Assembly: GCA_052436255.1 (NCBI GenBank)
Contig: JBQVNP010000008.1
Location: 17,096 to 81,095, forward strand
Direction: 5' to 3'
DNA from: Pelomonas sp052436255
Lineage (GTDB): Bacteria > Pseudomonadota > Gammaproteobacteria > Burkholderiales > Burkholderiaceae_C
Length of the DNA stretch: 64,000 nt
The position numbers were made by a program, and so were the translations under genes. The notes under the pieces are model-generated. The model was not told where the DNA came from. It was given only the letters and a program-made list of their open reading frames with translations, and did no database searches. Shown one piece after another: positions 1 through 8,941 of this stretch (its first letter is position 1; every line of letters begins with the position of its first letter).

Positions 1-780
1 ATCCTGATCTTCGAGAAGGGCAAGGGCGAAGTCGTCACGGCACCCAAGATCAACGACGAGCTCGGCAATCGCTTCAGCATCTCCGGCGCCATGACGACGC
101 AGGAAGCTGCGGACACGGCCCTGCTGCTGCGCGCGGGCTCGCTGGCCGCGCCGATGGAGATCATCGAAGAGCGCACCATCGGTCCGAGCCTGGGCAAGGA
201 AAACATCGAGAAGGGCATCGCCAGCGTCAGCTGGGGCTTCGTCGCGGTGGCCGTCTTCATGTGCCTCTACTACATGCTGTTCGGCGTGTTTTCGTCGCTG
301 GCTCTGGGCTTCAACCTGCTGCTGCTGGTCGCGGCCCTGTCGATGATGCAGGCCACGCTCAGCCTGCCGGGTATCGCGGCCATCGCGCTGGTGCTGGGCA
401 TGGCCATCGACTCCAACGTGCTGATCAACGAACGCGTGCGCGAAGAACTGCGCGGCGGTGCGACGCCACAGCAGGCCATCCACCTCGGTTACGAACGCGC
501 CTGGGCGACCATCTTCGATTCCAACGTGACGACGCTGATCGCTGGCGTGGCCCTGCTGGTCTTCGGCTCCGGCCCGATCAAGGGCTTTGCCGTTGTGCAT
601 TGCCTCGGCATCCTGACCTCAATGTTCTCGTCCGTCGTGTTCTCGCGCGGCCTCGTGAACCTCTGGTACGGCCGCAAGAAGAAGCTCAAAAGCGTGTCCA
701 TCGGTCAGATCTGGAGGCCGGACGCCGACAAGGCCGTTGCAGGGACGACCGACGCGACCGACGTGGCCGCCAAGGCTTAA
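1..780 (+). CDS. secD: SecD, protein translocase subunit (5' truncated by window edge)
   Basis: This is the C-terminal 259 residues of SecD, an inner-membrane RND-like subunit that pairs with SecF and uses the proton motive force to help SecYEG complete protein export. The frame is open from base 1, so the true start lies outside the window. Visible are the end of the periplasmic domain, several hydrophobic segments and the family motif GMAIDSNVLINERVREEL in the conserved transmembrane region. It ends 9 bases before secF, the usual secD-secF operon order. The identification is firm; only the N-terminal portion is missing. Confidence 0.97.
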   Translation: MLIFEKGKGEVVTAPKINDELGNRFSISGAMTTQEAADTALLLRAGSLAAPMEIIEERTIGPSLGKENIEKGIASVSWGFVAVAVFMCLYYMLFGVFSSLALGFNLLLLVAALSMMQATLSLPGIAAIALVLGMAIDSNVLINERVREELRGGATPQQAIHLGYERAWATIFDSNVTTLIAGVALLVFGSGPIKGFAVVHCLGILTSMFSSVVFSRGLVNLWYGRKKKLKSVSIGQIWRPDADKAVAGTTDATDVAAKA

Positions 781-789
781 GGATTCAAG

Positions 790-1824
790 ATGGAACTCTT
801 TCGCATCAAGCGCGACCTGCCGCTGATGAAGCATGCGTTGATCTTCAACGTCATCTCATTCCTCACCTTTGCCGCCGCCGTGTTCTTCCTGGTCACGCGC
901 GGCCTGCATTTCTCCATCGAATTCACGGGCGGCACCGTCATCGAGGTGGCCTATCCACAGGCGGCCGAGATCGAGAGAACCCGCCAGACCGTCGAGAAGA
1001 TGGGCTTCGGCGAAGTCCAGGTGCAGAACTTCGGCTCATCCCGCGACGTGATGATCCGCCTTCCCGTGCGCGAAGACATCAAGCAGACCGAGCTGGTCGA
1101 CATGGTCTTCGGCGAGCTTTGCAAGGCCGAGGCCGGTGTGATCAGTGCGCACCAGACCGTGACGCCGCAGGGTGAACAGGTCAGCAAGCAGATCTGCAAA
1201 CAGGCCGATGGAAGCGAGCCGATCACGCTGTCGCGCTCCGAGGTCGTCGGGCCGGCCATCGGTGCCGAACTGGCGCAGGACGCCGCCAAGGCGTTGGCCG
1301 TGACGGTCATCGGCATCATGATCTACCTGGCCATCCGGTTCGAGTGGAAGTTCGCGGTCGCCGGCATCATCGCCAACCTGCACGACGTGATCATCATCCT
1401 GGGCTTCTTCGCCTTCTTCCAGTGGGAGTTCTCACTGGCGGTGCTGGCGGCCATCCTGGCGGTGCTGGGCTACTCGGTCAACGAGTCCGTCGTCATCTTC
1501 GACCGGGTACGCGAGGCCTTCCGCAAGTTCCGCAAGATGACGACGCACGAGGTCATCGACCACGCGATCACGTCGACGATGAGCCGCACCATCATCACCC
1601 ACGGCTCGACGCAGCTGATGGTGGTGTCGATGCTGCTGTTCGGCGGCCCGACACTGCATTACTTCGCGGTTGCGCTGACCATCGGCATCCTGTTCGGCAT
1701 CTACTCCTCGGTCTTCGTCGCGGCGGCCCTCGCGATGTGGCTGGGCGTCAAGCGCGAAGACCTCGTGAAAGTGCCCGTCAATCGCGACGACCCCAGCGAC
1801 CCGAACTCCGGGGCCGTCGTGTAG
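790..1824 (+). CDS. secF: SecF, protein translocase subunit
   Basis: SecF is the 344-residue partner of SecD in the SecDF export motor of the inner membrane. The N-terminus has one membrane segment after a short cytosolic MELFRIKRDLP stretch. The periplasmic start carries the SecF-typical EFTGGTVIEV motif, and the C-terminal half has a run of membrane helices with the signature VNESVVIFDRVRE. Length fits the family. The gene follows secD after 9 bases and is almost certainly cotranscribed with it. Confidence 0.97.
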   Translation: MELFRIKRDLPLMKHALIFNVISFLTFAAAVFFLVTRGLHFSIEFTGGTVIEVAYPQAAEIERTRQTVEKMGFGEVQVQNFGSSRDVMIRLPVREDIKQTELVDMVFGELCKAEAGVISAHQTVTPQGEQVSKQICKQADGSEPITLSRSEVVGPAIGAELAQDAAKALAVTVIGIMIYLAIRFEWKFAVAGIIANLHDVIIILGFFAFFQWEFSLAVLAAILAVLGYSVNESVVIFDRVREAFRKFRKMTTHEVIDHAITSTMSRTIITHGSTQLMVVSMLLFGGPTLHYFAVALTIGILFGIYSSVFVAAALAMWLGVKREDLVKVPVNRDDPSDPNSGAVV

Positions 1825-1869
1825 AGTGAAGCGAACCCCGCCAACCAGCCGAGTCGCCGCTCTCGTTCC

Positions 1870-4353
1870 ATGACCGCCGCCCGCAACCAGGCCCTGGCCA
1901 CGCAGGCACGGCGCGTCTATCTCGAAGCGCTGGTGCGCGGCTTGACGCCCCTGGTGGCCGCGGTCGGCCAGGGCGCTGGGCAGCTGCTGGCGCAGGGCGC
2001 GCCGCACGCTGTCATGATGGCGCGACGCGACGCGGTGCAGGCCTGGCAGAAGCTCGGTCCCAGTTGGCAGATGGCGGTCGTCGGTGCGCTGCGCCACGCG
2101 GCCGTGCACGGCGTCTCTGACAACGCGCGCGAGCCTGAATCCGCCGCGCCGGCCCAGTCGCAGAAGATGAGCCTGGTCGACGACTCGACCATCGAGCGCG
2201 AGATCATCAGCTCGCGGCTGGCGTTGGTCATGATGGATCGAGCCACCTGGGAGTTCACTGACCTGCGCACCCGCATGCAGGTGCTTGAGGCGCATGACGA
2301 CCTTGAACCGCTGGACCTGCTGCGTGCCCATGTCGTCGCTCGGGTTGCCTTGGATGCCTGGACCCGCGTCGGCCTGGACGCCAACGTCTGGCAGTTGCTG
2401 CACAACGAGCTGCACGAGGAGTTCGCCCAGCTCATCAGCGAGGCCTATCACGAGACCAACCGCTGGCTGATCGCGCAGAAGGTGTTGCCCGATGTCGATC
2501 TGCGCCCCTTCATCCGGCGCACGGCCCAGGCTGCGGTGACGGCGACGGCCGCCGCGGCCGGCGTCGCTGCCAGCCCGCCAGCTGCGCCCGCGCCACCGTT
2601 CCCCCCCTTTCCACCGCTGCCACCGGTTTCGCCGGGCCCTGGCCTCGGCCCCACGTCGGGCCCGGGCCCCATGGCTCCGCTGCCGTCCGTGCGCAGCAAG
2701 GCCAGCAGCCAGGCCGATGAAGTCATGGCCCAGCTGCAACGCGTGCTGGCCCGGCATGTGCCGGGCTTTCCGGTCACCAAGAGCCAGGTGCCGGCCCGCC
2801 CGGGTGGCGGCAAGCCCAGCCTTGCCGACGTGACGCCCAGCCACCCGGGTGCGCTGAGTGGCGGCGCGGCGCGCGCCGCCGCCGACGCTGCCAGACCCGC
2901 GCTGGCCGACGCGCCGTCGGTCCCCGCCTCGCCGCGGTTGATGGGCGCCATCAAGCATGCGCAGGAATCGCTGCAGCGCCGCCCCGCCGGTACCGGCGAC
3001 ACCGGTGGTGGCGCCGTCAGCACACCGCGTGCGCTGGAGGAGATCGGCGCGCGCAACCAGGCCTTCAAGCAGGTCCTCAAGCAGGCGGCCAACACGCCGG
3101 CCGAGCGCGCGACCATCGAGATCGTCGCGATGATGTTCCAGAGCATCCTGACCGAAGAGCGCATCCCGGCGACGGTGCGGGTCTGGTTCGCGCGGCTGCA
3201 GATGCCGGTGCTGCGTGTGGCTGTCAGCGAGCCCGACTTCTTCGCCGCCGCCGACCACCCGGCGCGTCGCCTCATCGACCGCATGGGCGCCTGCGTGATG
3301 GGCTTCAACACGGCCCACAACAGCGGCCCTGGCGCCGAGCGCGCCAGCAACGATGCGCTGGAGCGCGAGATCAAGCGCGTCGTGCAGGTGGTCGAGGCCT
3401 ACCCCGACACCGGCCGGCGCGTCTTCGCAACCGTGCTGACCGAGTTCGAGAAGTTCCTCGACCACTACTTCGAGAACGAGAACCAGGCCTCCAAGCGCGG
3501 CGTATCGCTGGCCCAGCAGGTTGAGCAGCGCGAGACGCTGGCCATCCAGTACACCATCGAGTTGCGCAAGATGCTGTCCGAGGTGCCGGTGCAGGACGGC
3601 GTGCGTGACTTCCTCTTCCATGTCTGGGCCGATGTGCTGGCCGTCACGGCCGTGCGTGCCGGCGCTCAGTCCGAGGTCACCAAGGTCATGAAGCGCGCCG
3701 CAGCCGACCTGATCTGGAGCGCCAGTTCCAAGGCCTCGCGCGAGGAGCGCGCGGACGTCATCCGCCGTCTGCCGCCGCTGCTGAAGACGCTGCGCGACGG
3801 CATGAGCCACGCCGGCATCCCGATCGACAAGCAGGACGAGCATGTGCGCCAGCTCAACAATGCGCTGGCCGCGGCCTTCACGGCCAAGACCGCGGCCATC
3901 CCGCGCGAGCGCCTGGACGAACTGATGGACCAGCTCGAAACGCTGGAGGCCATGCTGCCCGAGAACGTCGATGGCGACACCCATGTCGACGAGATGCTGG
4001 TGCGCGACCTGTCCGGCCACGAATCCGACGGCATGGAAGTCGTGGCCGAGGGCGGCTCCGCACCGACGCCGGCCATGGTGGCCTGGGCGCGCGAGCTGCA
4101 GGTCGGCGGCTGGTTCATGCTGGATTACCGTGGCCGCAACGAGCAGGTGCAACTGGCGTGGCGCGGCTTGCGCAAGCAGCTGGCGCTGTTCGTCACGCCC
4201 AAGGGCCGTGGCGTGCTGTTCTCGCTGAACCGCATGGCTGCCTTCCTGCAGGCCGGCCTGCTGCTGCCGGCGCAGGATGAAGCGCTGACCGTGCAGGCCA
4301 CGCGCAAGGCACTGGCCAAGCTGGATGCCGACCCTGAGCAACTGCTGAAATGA
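1870..4353 (+). CDS. DUF1631 family protein
   Basis: An 827-residue protein recognised as the DUF1631 family common in beta- and gammaproteobacteria. Its biochemical function is not established. It is mostly alpha-helical and soluble in appearance, with no signal peptide or membrane helix. Residues about 231-277 form a proline/glycine-rich linker between an N-terminal helical region and the larger C-terminal part. The first ATG, 46 bases after secF, is the likely start. It ends just before a strong hairpin terminator. Some DUF1631 proteins have been discussed in connection with cyclic-di-GMP signalling, but nothing in this sequence proves that. Confidence 0.85.
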   Translation: MTAARNQALATQARRVYLEALVRGLTPLVAAVGQGAGQLLAQGAPHAVMMARRDAVQAWQKLGPSWQMAVVGALRHAAVHGVSDNAREPESAAPAQSQKMSLVDDSTIEREIISSRLALVMMDRATWEFTDLRTRMQVLEAHDDLEPLDLLRAHVVARVALDAWTRVGLDANVWQLLHNELHEEFAQLISEAYHETNRWLIAQKVLPDVDLRPFIRRTAQAAVTATAAAAGVAASPPAAPAPPFPPFPPLPPVSPGPGLGPTSGPGPMAPLPSVRSKASSQADEVMAQLQRVLARHVPGFPVTKSQVPARPGGGKPSLADVTPSHPGALSGGAARAAADAARPALADAPSVPASPRLMGAIKHAQESLQRRPAGTGDTGGGAVSTPRALEEIGARNQAFKQVLKQAANTPAERATIEIVAMMFQSILTEERIPATVRVWFARLQMPVLRVAVSEPDFFAAADHPARRLIDRMGACVMGFNTAHNSGPGAERASNDALEREIKRVVQVVEAYPDTGRRVFATVLTEFEKFLDHYFENENQASKRGVSLAQQVEQRETLAIQYTIELRKMLSEVPVQDGVRDFLFHVWADVLAVTAVRAGAQSEVTKVMKRAAADLIWSASSKASREERADVIRRLPPLLKTLRDGMSHAGIPIDKQDEHVRQLNNALAAAFTAKTAAIPRERLDELMDQLETLEAMLPENVDGDTHVDEMLVRDLSGHESDGMEVVAEGGSAPTPAMVAWARELQVGGWFMLDYRGRNEQVQLAWRGLRKQLALFVTPKGRGVLFSLNRMAAFLQAGLLLPAQDEALTVQATRKALAKLDADPEQLLK

Positions 4354-4355
4354 CC

Positions 4356-4381
4356 AACGGCGCCGAGGGCGCCGTTTTGTT
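4356..4381 (+). terminator. Rho-independent terminator after the DUF1631 gene
   Basis: A perfect 9-bp stem AACGGCGCC / GGCGCCGTT with a 3-base GAG loop is followed by a short T-rich run. It begins 2 bases after the stop codon and lies between convergent genes, so it may also act on smg transcripts arriving from the other side. Confidence 0.85.
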
Positions 4382-4398
4382 CGATCGGGCTGGCAATC

Positions 4399-4851
4399 TC
4401 AGTGGATCAGCCGGTCCTCGGGGGCGACGAAGAGTTCGTCGAGGATCAGCGCATCGGGTTCTTCGCCCAGGCTCCAGAACACCATCAGCACGATGATCTT
4501 CAGATCCTCAAGGTCCATGGGCGCGCCGGGGATGGCCATCGCGCGATCGATGACCATCTCGCGCATCGGGCCGGGCAGCACGCCAGCGGATTCGAGGAAG
4601 CTGACGAAGCCGACCGAGGCTTCACCCAGGTGCTCGATCTCGACGGGCGAGTAGACGCGCATCGCATTCTCGCTCTGCTCACCCTGGTAGGACTCGCCAG
4701 CTGCAGCGAGGCCGTCAAGCCAGCACAGGGCCTCCTGGATTTCGTCGTTCTCGAACCCTACCGCCGTCAGCTTGCGCGCGAGCTGCGCGTGATCGGGGCA
4801 GGCGTCCGGGCGCCAATACGTCTCGTAGAGATAAACCAGGACATCGAACAT
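4399..4851 (-). CDS. smg: Smg family protein (DUF494)
   Basis: A 150-residue Smg/DUF494 protein, a small acidic family encoded next to dprA in many proteobacteria with no settled function. The internal ATG at 4851 was chosen because family members begin MFDVL(V/M)YLYE. An upstream in-frame ATG at 4872 would add seven non-conserved residues. The gene lies downstream of dprA and the LysM gene on the same strand, the standard LysM-dprA-smg order. The 86 bases between smg and dprA leave room for a separate promoter. Confidence 0.9.
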   Translation of the reverse strand: MFDVLVYLYETYWRPDACPDHAQLARKLTAVGFENDEIQEALCWLDGLAAAGESYQGEQSENAMRVYSPVEIEHLGEASVGFVSFLESAGVLPGPMREMVIDRAMAIPGAPMDLEDLKIIVLMVFWSLGEEPDALILDELFVAPEDRLIH

Positions 4852-4937
4852 TGTGAGGGGATGATAGCCCACGGCCCGGCGGCCCCCTGACGCGAATAAC
4901 CCCGGGGATAGGGCTCTGATATCCGGGGTCAGGCTGG

Positions 4938-6032
4938 TCAGCCCTGGCCCCTGCGCTGGAACAGTTGCCCCGCCAACCGGGCGACCCGGCCGTCCAGCTC
5001 CAGCTCCAGCAGCGCCCCGCTGAGTTCGGCCGCCGGCCAGCCGCTGCGGGCCATCAGCGCATCCAGGCTGACCGGATCGAACCCCATGGCGTCCAGCAGT
5101 GCCTGCTGTTCATGAGGTGTTTCAGGCGTTTCCGGCGCGGCCTCGCGCGCGGTCCCGAGCGGACGCAGTTCCTCCAGCACGTCCTGCGCCGATTCGACCA
5201 GCTTGGCGCCCTGACGGATCAACGCGTGGCAGCCACGTGCCTGCGGCGAGTGAATCGAGCCGGGGATGGCAAACACTTCGCGCCCGGCCTCGACCGCCAG
5301 CCGTGCCGTGATGAGCGAGCCCGACTGCACGGCGGCCTCGACGACGAGGCAACCCTCGGCCAGGCCGGCAATGATGCGGTTGCGCTGGGGGAAGTTGGCC
5401 TGCGTGATGGGCGTGCCCAGCGAGTACTCGCTGACGATGAGGCCGCCACCTGCGAGGAGCCGGGCAGCAAGACCGGCGTTGCGACGCGGGTAGACCTGGT
5501 CCAGGCCCGTGCCGACGACGGCGATGGTTGGACCGCCTGCGTCGAGGGCCCCCTCATGCGCTGCGGCATCCACGCCCAGGGCGAGGCCCGAGATGACGGT
5601 GTAGCCGGCATCGGCCAGTGCCCTGCCAAAGGCGCGGGCGTTGTCGCCGCCCTGGGCGGTCGGGTTGCGGCTGCCCACGATGGCGACAGATGGCGTGCCG
5701 AGCAGCTCGCGCCGTCCTTGCAGCCACAGCAGCAGCGGTGGGTCGGCGGTGGCCAGCAGGCGCGGCGGGTAGTCAGGGTCGCCGAGCGCCAACAGATCGT
5801 GGCCGGGCTCGGCCAGCCAGGCCACGGCCTTGGTGATCAGCTCGTCCAGATGCTCGGGCGGCCGGTTGAAGGCTTCACGTTGCTTGTGCGTCAGCGCCTG
5901 GTCGAGTGCTGCAGCGGGAAGCCGGAAAGCAGCCTGAGGGCTGCCGGCCATGGCCAGCAGACGCCGCACCGAACCGGCGCCAAGACTTTCGGTCAGCCGC
6001 AGCCAGGCGGCCAGTTCGGCCGGGTCGAGCAT
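4938..6032 (-). CDS. dprA: DprA, DNA processing protein
   Basis: DprA (364 residues) binds incoming single-stranded DNA during natural transformation and loads RecA on it. The Rossmann-like core is clear: SGLALGVDAAAH and VVGTGLDQVYPRRN at about residues 143-187, then SEYSLGTPITQANFPQRNRI. The C-terminal 70 residues fit the usual winged-helix DprA extension, and the N-terminal 60 residues resemble the SAM-like helical domain. It follows the LysM gene after 4 bases, so the two are likely cotranscribed. Its presence is consistent with competence but does not prove it, since DprA is widespread. Confidence 0.95.
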   Translation of the reverse strand: MLDPAELAAWLRLTESLGAGSVRRLLAMAGSPQAAFRLPAAALDQALTHKQREAFNRPPEHLDELITKAVAWLAEPGHDLLALGDPDYPPRLLATADPPLLLWLQGRRELLGTPSVAIVGSRNPTAQGGDNARAFGRALADAGYTVISGLALGVDAAAHEGALDAGGPTIAVVGTGLDQVYPRRNAGLAARLLAGGGLIVSEYSLGTPITQANFPQRNRIIAGLAEGCLVVEAAVQSGSLITARLAVEAGREVFAIPGSIHSPQARGCHALIRQGAKLVESAQDVLEELRPLGTAREAAPETPETPHEQQALLDAMGFDPVSLDALMARSGWPAAELSGALLELELDGRVARLAGQLFQRRGQG

Positions 6033-6036
6033 GCGC

Positions 6037-7200
6037 TCAGGGCTGGGTGAAACGATCGCCCGGCTTGACCGGTTCGTTGACCGAGATGATCAGCGCGTAG
6101 GAAACCCGCTCATAGACCTCGAACACGAAGAGCACGCCATGGCGCTCGTCGGGCAGCTTGATGACCTGGGCCTTCTGCTGCGTCTTGTCCACAGCGGTTT
6201 CGCCGTCACGCCAGAGCGCCAGCACGTGGCCGCGCTCCATGCCGTCGCGCCGGCCGCGGTTCAGCGCGACGATCTGGTTCTGGCCTGCATTCAGCGCGTC
6301 GCCGTAGATGGCCGCGATTTGACCCGCCATGGGCTTGTCGGGTGCGTGCGGCACATAGCGCTCGAGATTGCGCTGTGGCGCGGGGGCCAGGCGGTCACCC
6401 ACGCCGACTTCCTGCTTGGCCAGCCTGATCTGCACCGTCGCCGGCACGATCTCGGGCTTGCCATCGGCACCGGTGCGGTTTTCGCCGGTGCGGACCAGCT
6501 CCGCGGTGCCAACGTAGGGCGCCTCGTAGCCAAGAATCTCCCTGGTGGTCGGGTCGCGCAACGTGCGAGCAGTGCGGAAGACACGGAAATCCGTGCCGTT
6601 GCCAAAGTCGCCACGGGCATAGGCCAGTTCGCCCCTGCCGACCAGCACGCGGCCTTCCTGGGTCGCGACCACTCGCGGTGCCGTGGCCAGCACATCGGTA
6701 TCGAAGACGATGGCGTCGGTCAGGAAGGGCTGTATCAGGTGCAGCGGGATCGCGGCGATGGGGCTGGTGTCCGTCGCCGACACGCGCATCTGCGGTCGCA
6801 GCTTGACCGTGTCGCCCGCGCCGCTGCCACTGCGTCCCTGGGCCAGCTGCAGCCGCGCATGGCCGTCCACCTTGACCAGCAGCAGCACCTGGCCGGGGTA
6901 GATCAGGTGCGGGTTGCGGATCTGCTCGCGGTTCATGCCCCAGAGCTCCGGCCAGCGCCAGGGGCTTTTCAGGAACAGCCCCGAGATGTCCCACAGGGTA
7001 TCGCCCGGCTGCACCGTGTGCTGGTCGGGCGCGTTGGGTGCAAGCTCGGACAGCGGCACGCCGGCGCTGGCGACCTGATCGGCCACGCGGCGTTGCTCCT
7101 GCGTGATGGGCAGCGTGCTGGTCTGGGCCCAGGCCGCAGTCGTCGCGAGGGTCAGGCAGGCCGCAAGGACGGAAAAATGGGCGGGGCGGGCAGCGGGCAT
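6037..7200 (-). CDS. LysM domain-containing secreted protein
   Basis: A 387-residue exported protein with a signal peptide ending near AAWA-QT and a LysM peptidoglycan-binding motif (HTVQPGDTLWDIS) at about residues 50-62. The rest is a long beta-rich region of the type found in the LysM protein that precedes dprA in Burkholderiales. It probably binds the cell wall in the periplasm. The ATG at 7200 was chosen because it places the basic and hydrophobic signal sequence right at the start; an ATG 60 bases upstream would put a charged extension in front of it. Confidence 0.88.
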   Translation of the reverse strand: MPAARPAHFSVLAACLTLATTAAWAQTSTLPITQEQRRVADQVASAGVPLSELAPNAPDQHTVQPGDTLWDISGLFLKSPWRWPELWGMNREQIRNPHLIYPGQVLLLVKVDGHARLQLAQGRSGSGAGDTVKLRPQMRVSATDTSPIAAIPLHLIQPFLTDAIVFDTDVLATAPRVVATQEGRVLVGRGELAYARGDFGNGTDFRVFRTARTLRDPTTREILGYEAPYVGTAELVRTGENRTGADGKPEIVPATVQIRLAKQEVGVGDRLAPAPQRNLERYVPHAPDKPMAGQIAAIYGDALNAGQNQIVALNRGRRDGMERGHVLALWRDGETAVDKTQQKAQVIKLPDERHGVLFVFEVYERVSYALIISVNEPVKPGDRFTQP

Positions 7201-7316
7201 CAGGCGCGGTCTCCGAAGGGATTGCCGGATCGGCGAAAATCCGGGTGATTCTGCCCGCATTCACACAGGGCAACCAACAACCGCTAGCGCTCGTTTGCGA
7301 GTGCTTACAAGGCGCC

Positions 7317-7853
7317 ATGGCCCAACTCGACATCCTCCGCTATCCCGATCCACGCCTGCACACCGTCGCCAAGCCGGTGGTCGCCGTCGATGAGCGCATC
7401 CGCCAGCTCGTCGACGACATGCTGGAAACCATGTATGCCGCCGATGGCGTCGGCCTGGCTGCGACCCAGGTGGATGTGCACGAGCGCGTCATCGTCATCG
7501 ACACCTCGCAGGACCGCGACACGCCGCGCGTGCTGATCAACCCCGAGCTCGTGAAGGCCAGCGAACGCATGGTTGACGGCGAGGAGGGCTGCCTGTCCGT
7601 GCCGCAGATCTACGACAAGGTGCCCCGCCATGCCGAAGTGACCGTGCGCGCCACCGGCCGCGACGGCCAGGTCTATGAGCTTGAAGCCGATGGCCTGCTG
7701 GCCGTCTGCGTCCAACATGAGATGGACCACCTCGCGGGCAAGGTCTTCGTCGAATACCTGAGCCCGCTCAAGCGCGACCGCATCAAGACCAAGATGATCA
7801 AGAAGGCGCGCGAGGAAGAGATCGAGGCCAAGAAGCGCAATCAGAGGTTCTGA
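7317..7853 (+). CDS. def: Peptide deformylase
   Basis: Peptide deformylase (178 residues) removes the formyl group from nascent protein N-termini. All three metal/active-site motifs are visible: GVGLAATQ, EGCLS and HEMDH, which supply the Cys and two His metal ligands and the catalytic Glu. The ATG at 7317 follows an AAGG ribosome site at a suitable distance; an upstream in-frame start would add unrelated residues. It is divergent from the LysM gene and 13 bases upstream of fmt, the functional partner that adds the formyl group to initiator tRNA. Confidence 0.97.
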   Translation: MAQLDILRYPDPRLHTVAKPVVAVDERIRQLVDDMLETMYAADGVGLAATQVDVHERVIVIDTSQDRDTPRVLINPELVKASERMVDGEEGCLSVPQIYDKVPRHAEVTVRATGRDGQVYELEADGLLAVCVQHEMDHLAGKVFVEYLSPLKRDRIKTKMIKKAREEEIEAKKRNQRF

Positions 7854-7866
7854 TGCGGGCCATGTC

Positions 7867-8883
7867 ATGAGAGTTGTCTTTGCCGGCACGCCGGAGTTCG
7901 CCGCCATCGCGCTGGATGCGCTGCTGCAGGCCGGCTTCACGGTGCCGCTGGTGCTGACCCAGCCCGACCGCCCGGCCGGCCGCGGCATGAAGCTGCAGCA
8001 GTCCGCCGTGAAGCAGCGCGCCGTCGCGGCGGGCATTCCGCTCGCTCAGCCGCAGGGCCTGAAGCTGGATGGCAAGTACGCCGCCGACGCCGAAGCGGCG
8101 CACCAGTCGCTGCTGGCCGCACAGGCTGATGTCATGGTCGTTGCCGCCTATGGCCTCATCCTGCCGCAGTGGGTGCTTGACCTGCCCGGTTCTCGGCGCC
8201 CCTCGCCGACGAGTACGTCGCCGATCCCCCGAGGGGATCAAGCCGCCCTAGCGGGCGGCCCGTCGAGCGGCTTGCGCGGCTGCCTCAACATCCACGCCTC
8301 GCTGCTGCCCCGCTGGCGCGGCGCGGCGCCCATCCACCGTGCCGTGGAAGCAGGCGACGCCGAGACCGGCATCACCATCATGCAGATGGATGCCGGCCTG
8401 GACACCGGCGACATGCTGCTCATCGGCCGCGAGGCCATTCGCGCCGACGACACGACGGCGACGCTGCATGACCGCCTTGCCGCGCTGGGTGCCCGTCTGA
8501 TCGTCGAGGCGCTGCAGGCTGCCCGCCTGACGCGCACGCCGCAGCCCGCCGATGGCGTCAGCTACGCCCACAAGATAGAGAAGGCCGAAAGCGCGATCGA
8601 CTGGCGCCAGCCGGCCAGCGAGATCGAGCGCCGTCTGCGCGCCTTCGACCCCTTCCCCGGCGGGCTCGCCATGCTGGCCGGCGAGGCGGTCAAGGTCTGG
8701 CGCGCCGAGCTGGCCGAAGGCGGCGGCGCACCGGGTGAGGTCATCGCCCCCGGGCCGGTCGTTGCCTGCGGCCAGGGCGCCTTGAAGCTCACTGAGCTGC
8801 AACGCGCCGGCGGCAAACGCGGGCCGGCGGCGGCCTTCCTGCAGGCCCGGCCCATTGCGGTCGGCGAACGCTTCAGCGCTTGA
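7867..8883 (+). CDS. fmt: Methionyl-tRNA formyltransferase with an in-frame insertion
   Basis: Fmt (338 residues) formylates initiator Met-tRNA using 10-formyl-THF. The N-terminal domain begins MRVVFAGTPEFAA and carries the catalytic-site segment NIHASLLPRWRGAAPI. The C-terminal OB-like domain is recognisable by DPFPGG and VKVWRAEL. Relatives run from VLDLP directly into (R/x)GCLNIHAS, but here about 29 extra residues (108-136) intervene just before the catalytic segment. The extra DNA contains two perfect hairpins, yet the frame is kept. The enzyme is presumably essential, so the insert is probably tolerated as a surface loop. Confidence 0.95.
   Translation: MRVVFAGTPEFAAIALDALLQAGFTVPLVLTQPDRPAGRGMKLQQSAVKQRAVAAGIPLAQPQGLKLDGKYAADAEAAHQSLLAAQADVMVVAAYGLILPQWVLDLPGSRRPSPTSTSPIPRGDQAALAGGPSSGLRGCLNIHASLLPRWRGAAPIHRAVEAGDAETGITIMQMDAGLDTGDMLLIGREAIRADDTTATLHDRLAALGARLIVEALQAARLTRTPQPADGVSYAHKIEKAESAIDWRQPASEIERRLRAFDPFPGGLAMLAGEAVKVWRAELAEGGGAPGEVIAPGPVVACGQGALKLTELQRAGGKRGPAAAFLQARPIAVGERFSA
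8188..8274. repeat. Palindromic element inserted in-frame in fmt
   Basis: About 87 bases with no counterpart in usual fmt genes. It contains GATCCCC-CGA-GGGGATC (8223-8239) and GCCGCCC-TAGC-GGGCGGC (8242-8259), two perfect 7-bp stems back to back. The encoded residues are rich in Ser, Pro, Gly, Arg and Ala, unlike Fmt core. Boundaries are estimated from where Fmt similarity stops and resumes and may be off by a few codons. The hairpin composition resembles intergenic repeat elements of this bacterial group, including the stretch at 34537-34678. Confidence 0.75.
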
Positions 8884-8941
8884 AATCCGGCGCGCATGGC
8901 ACCATCTGCGAAGCCATCCCTCACTGCAGGAGCACCCTGAG

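Noticed and set aside
1432..4341. A 969-codon open frame on the minus strand opposite secF and the DUF1631 gene
   Set aside because: Its low-complexity Arg/His/Gln/Gly-rich translation is a shadow of high G+C coding on the other strand, where family motifs are clear.
8188..8274. A terminator or pseudogene break inside fmt
   Set aside because: The hairpins lack a T-run and the frame continues into intact Fmt sequence, so it is an in-frame insert rather than a disruption.
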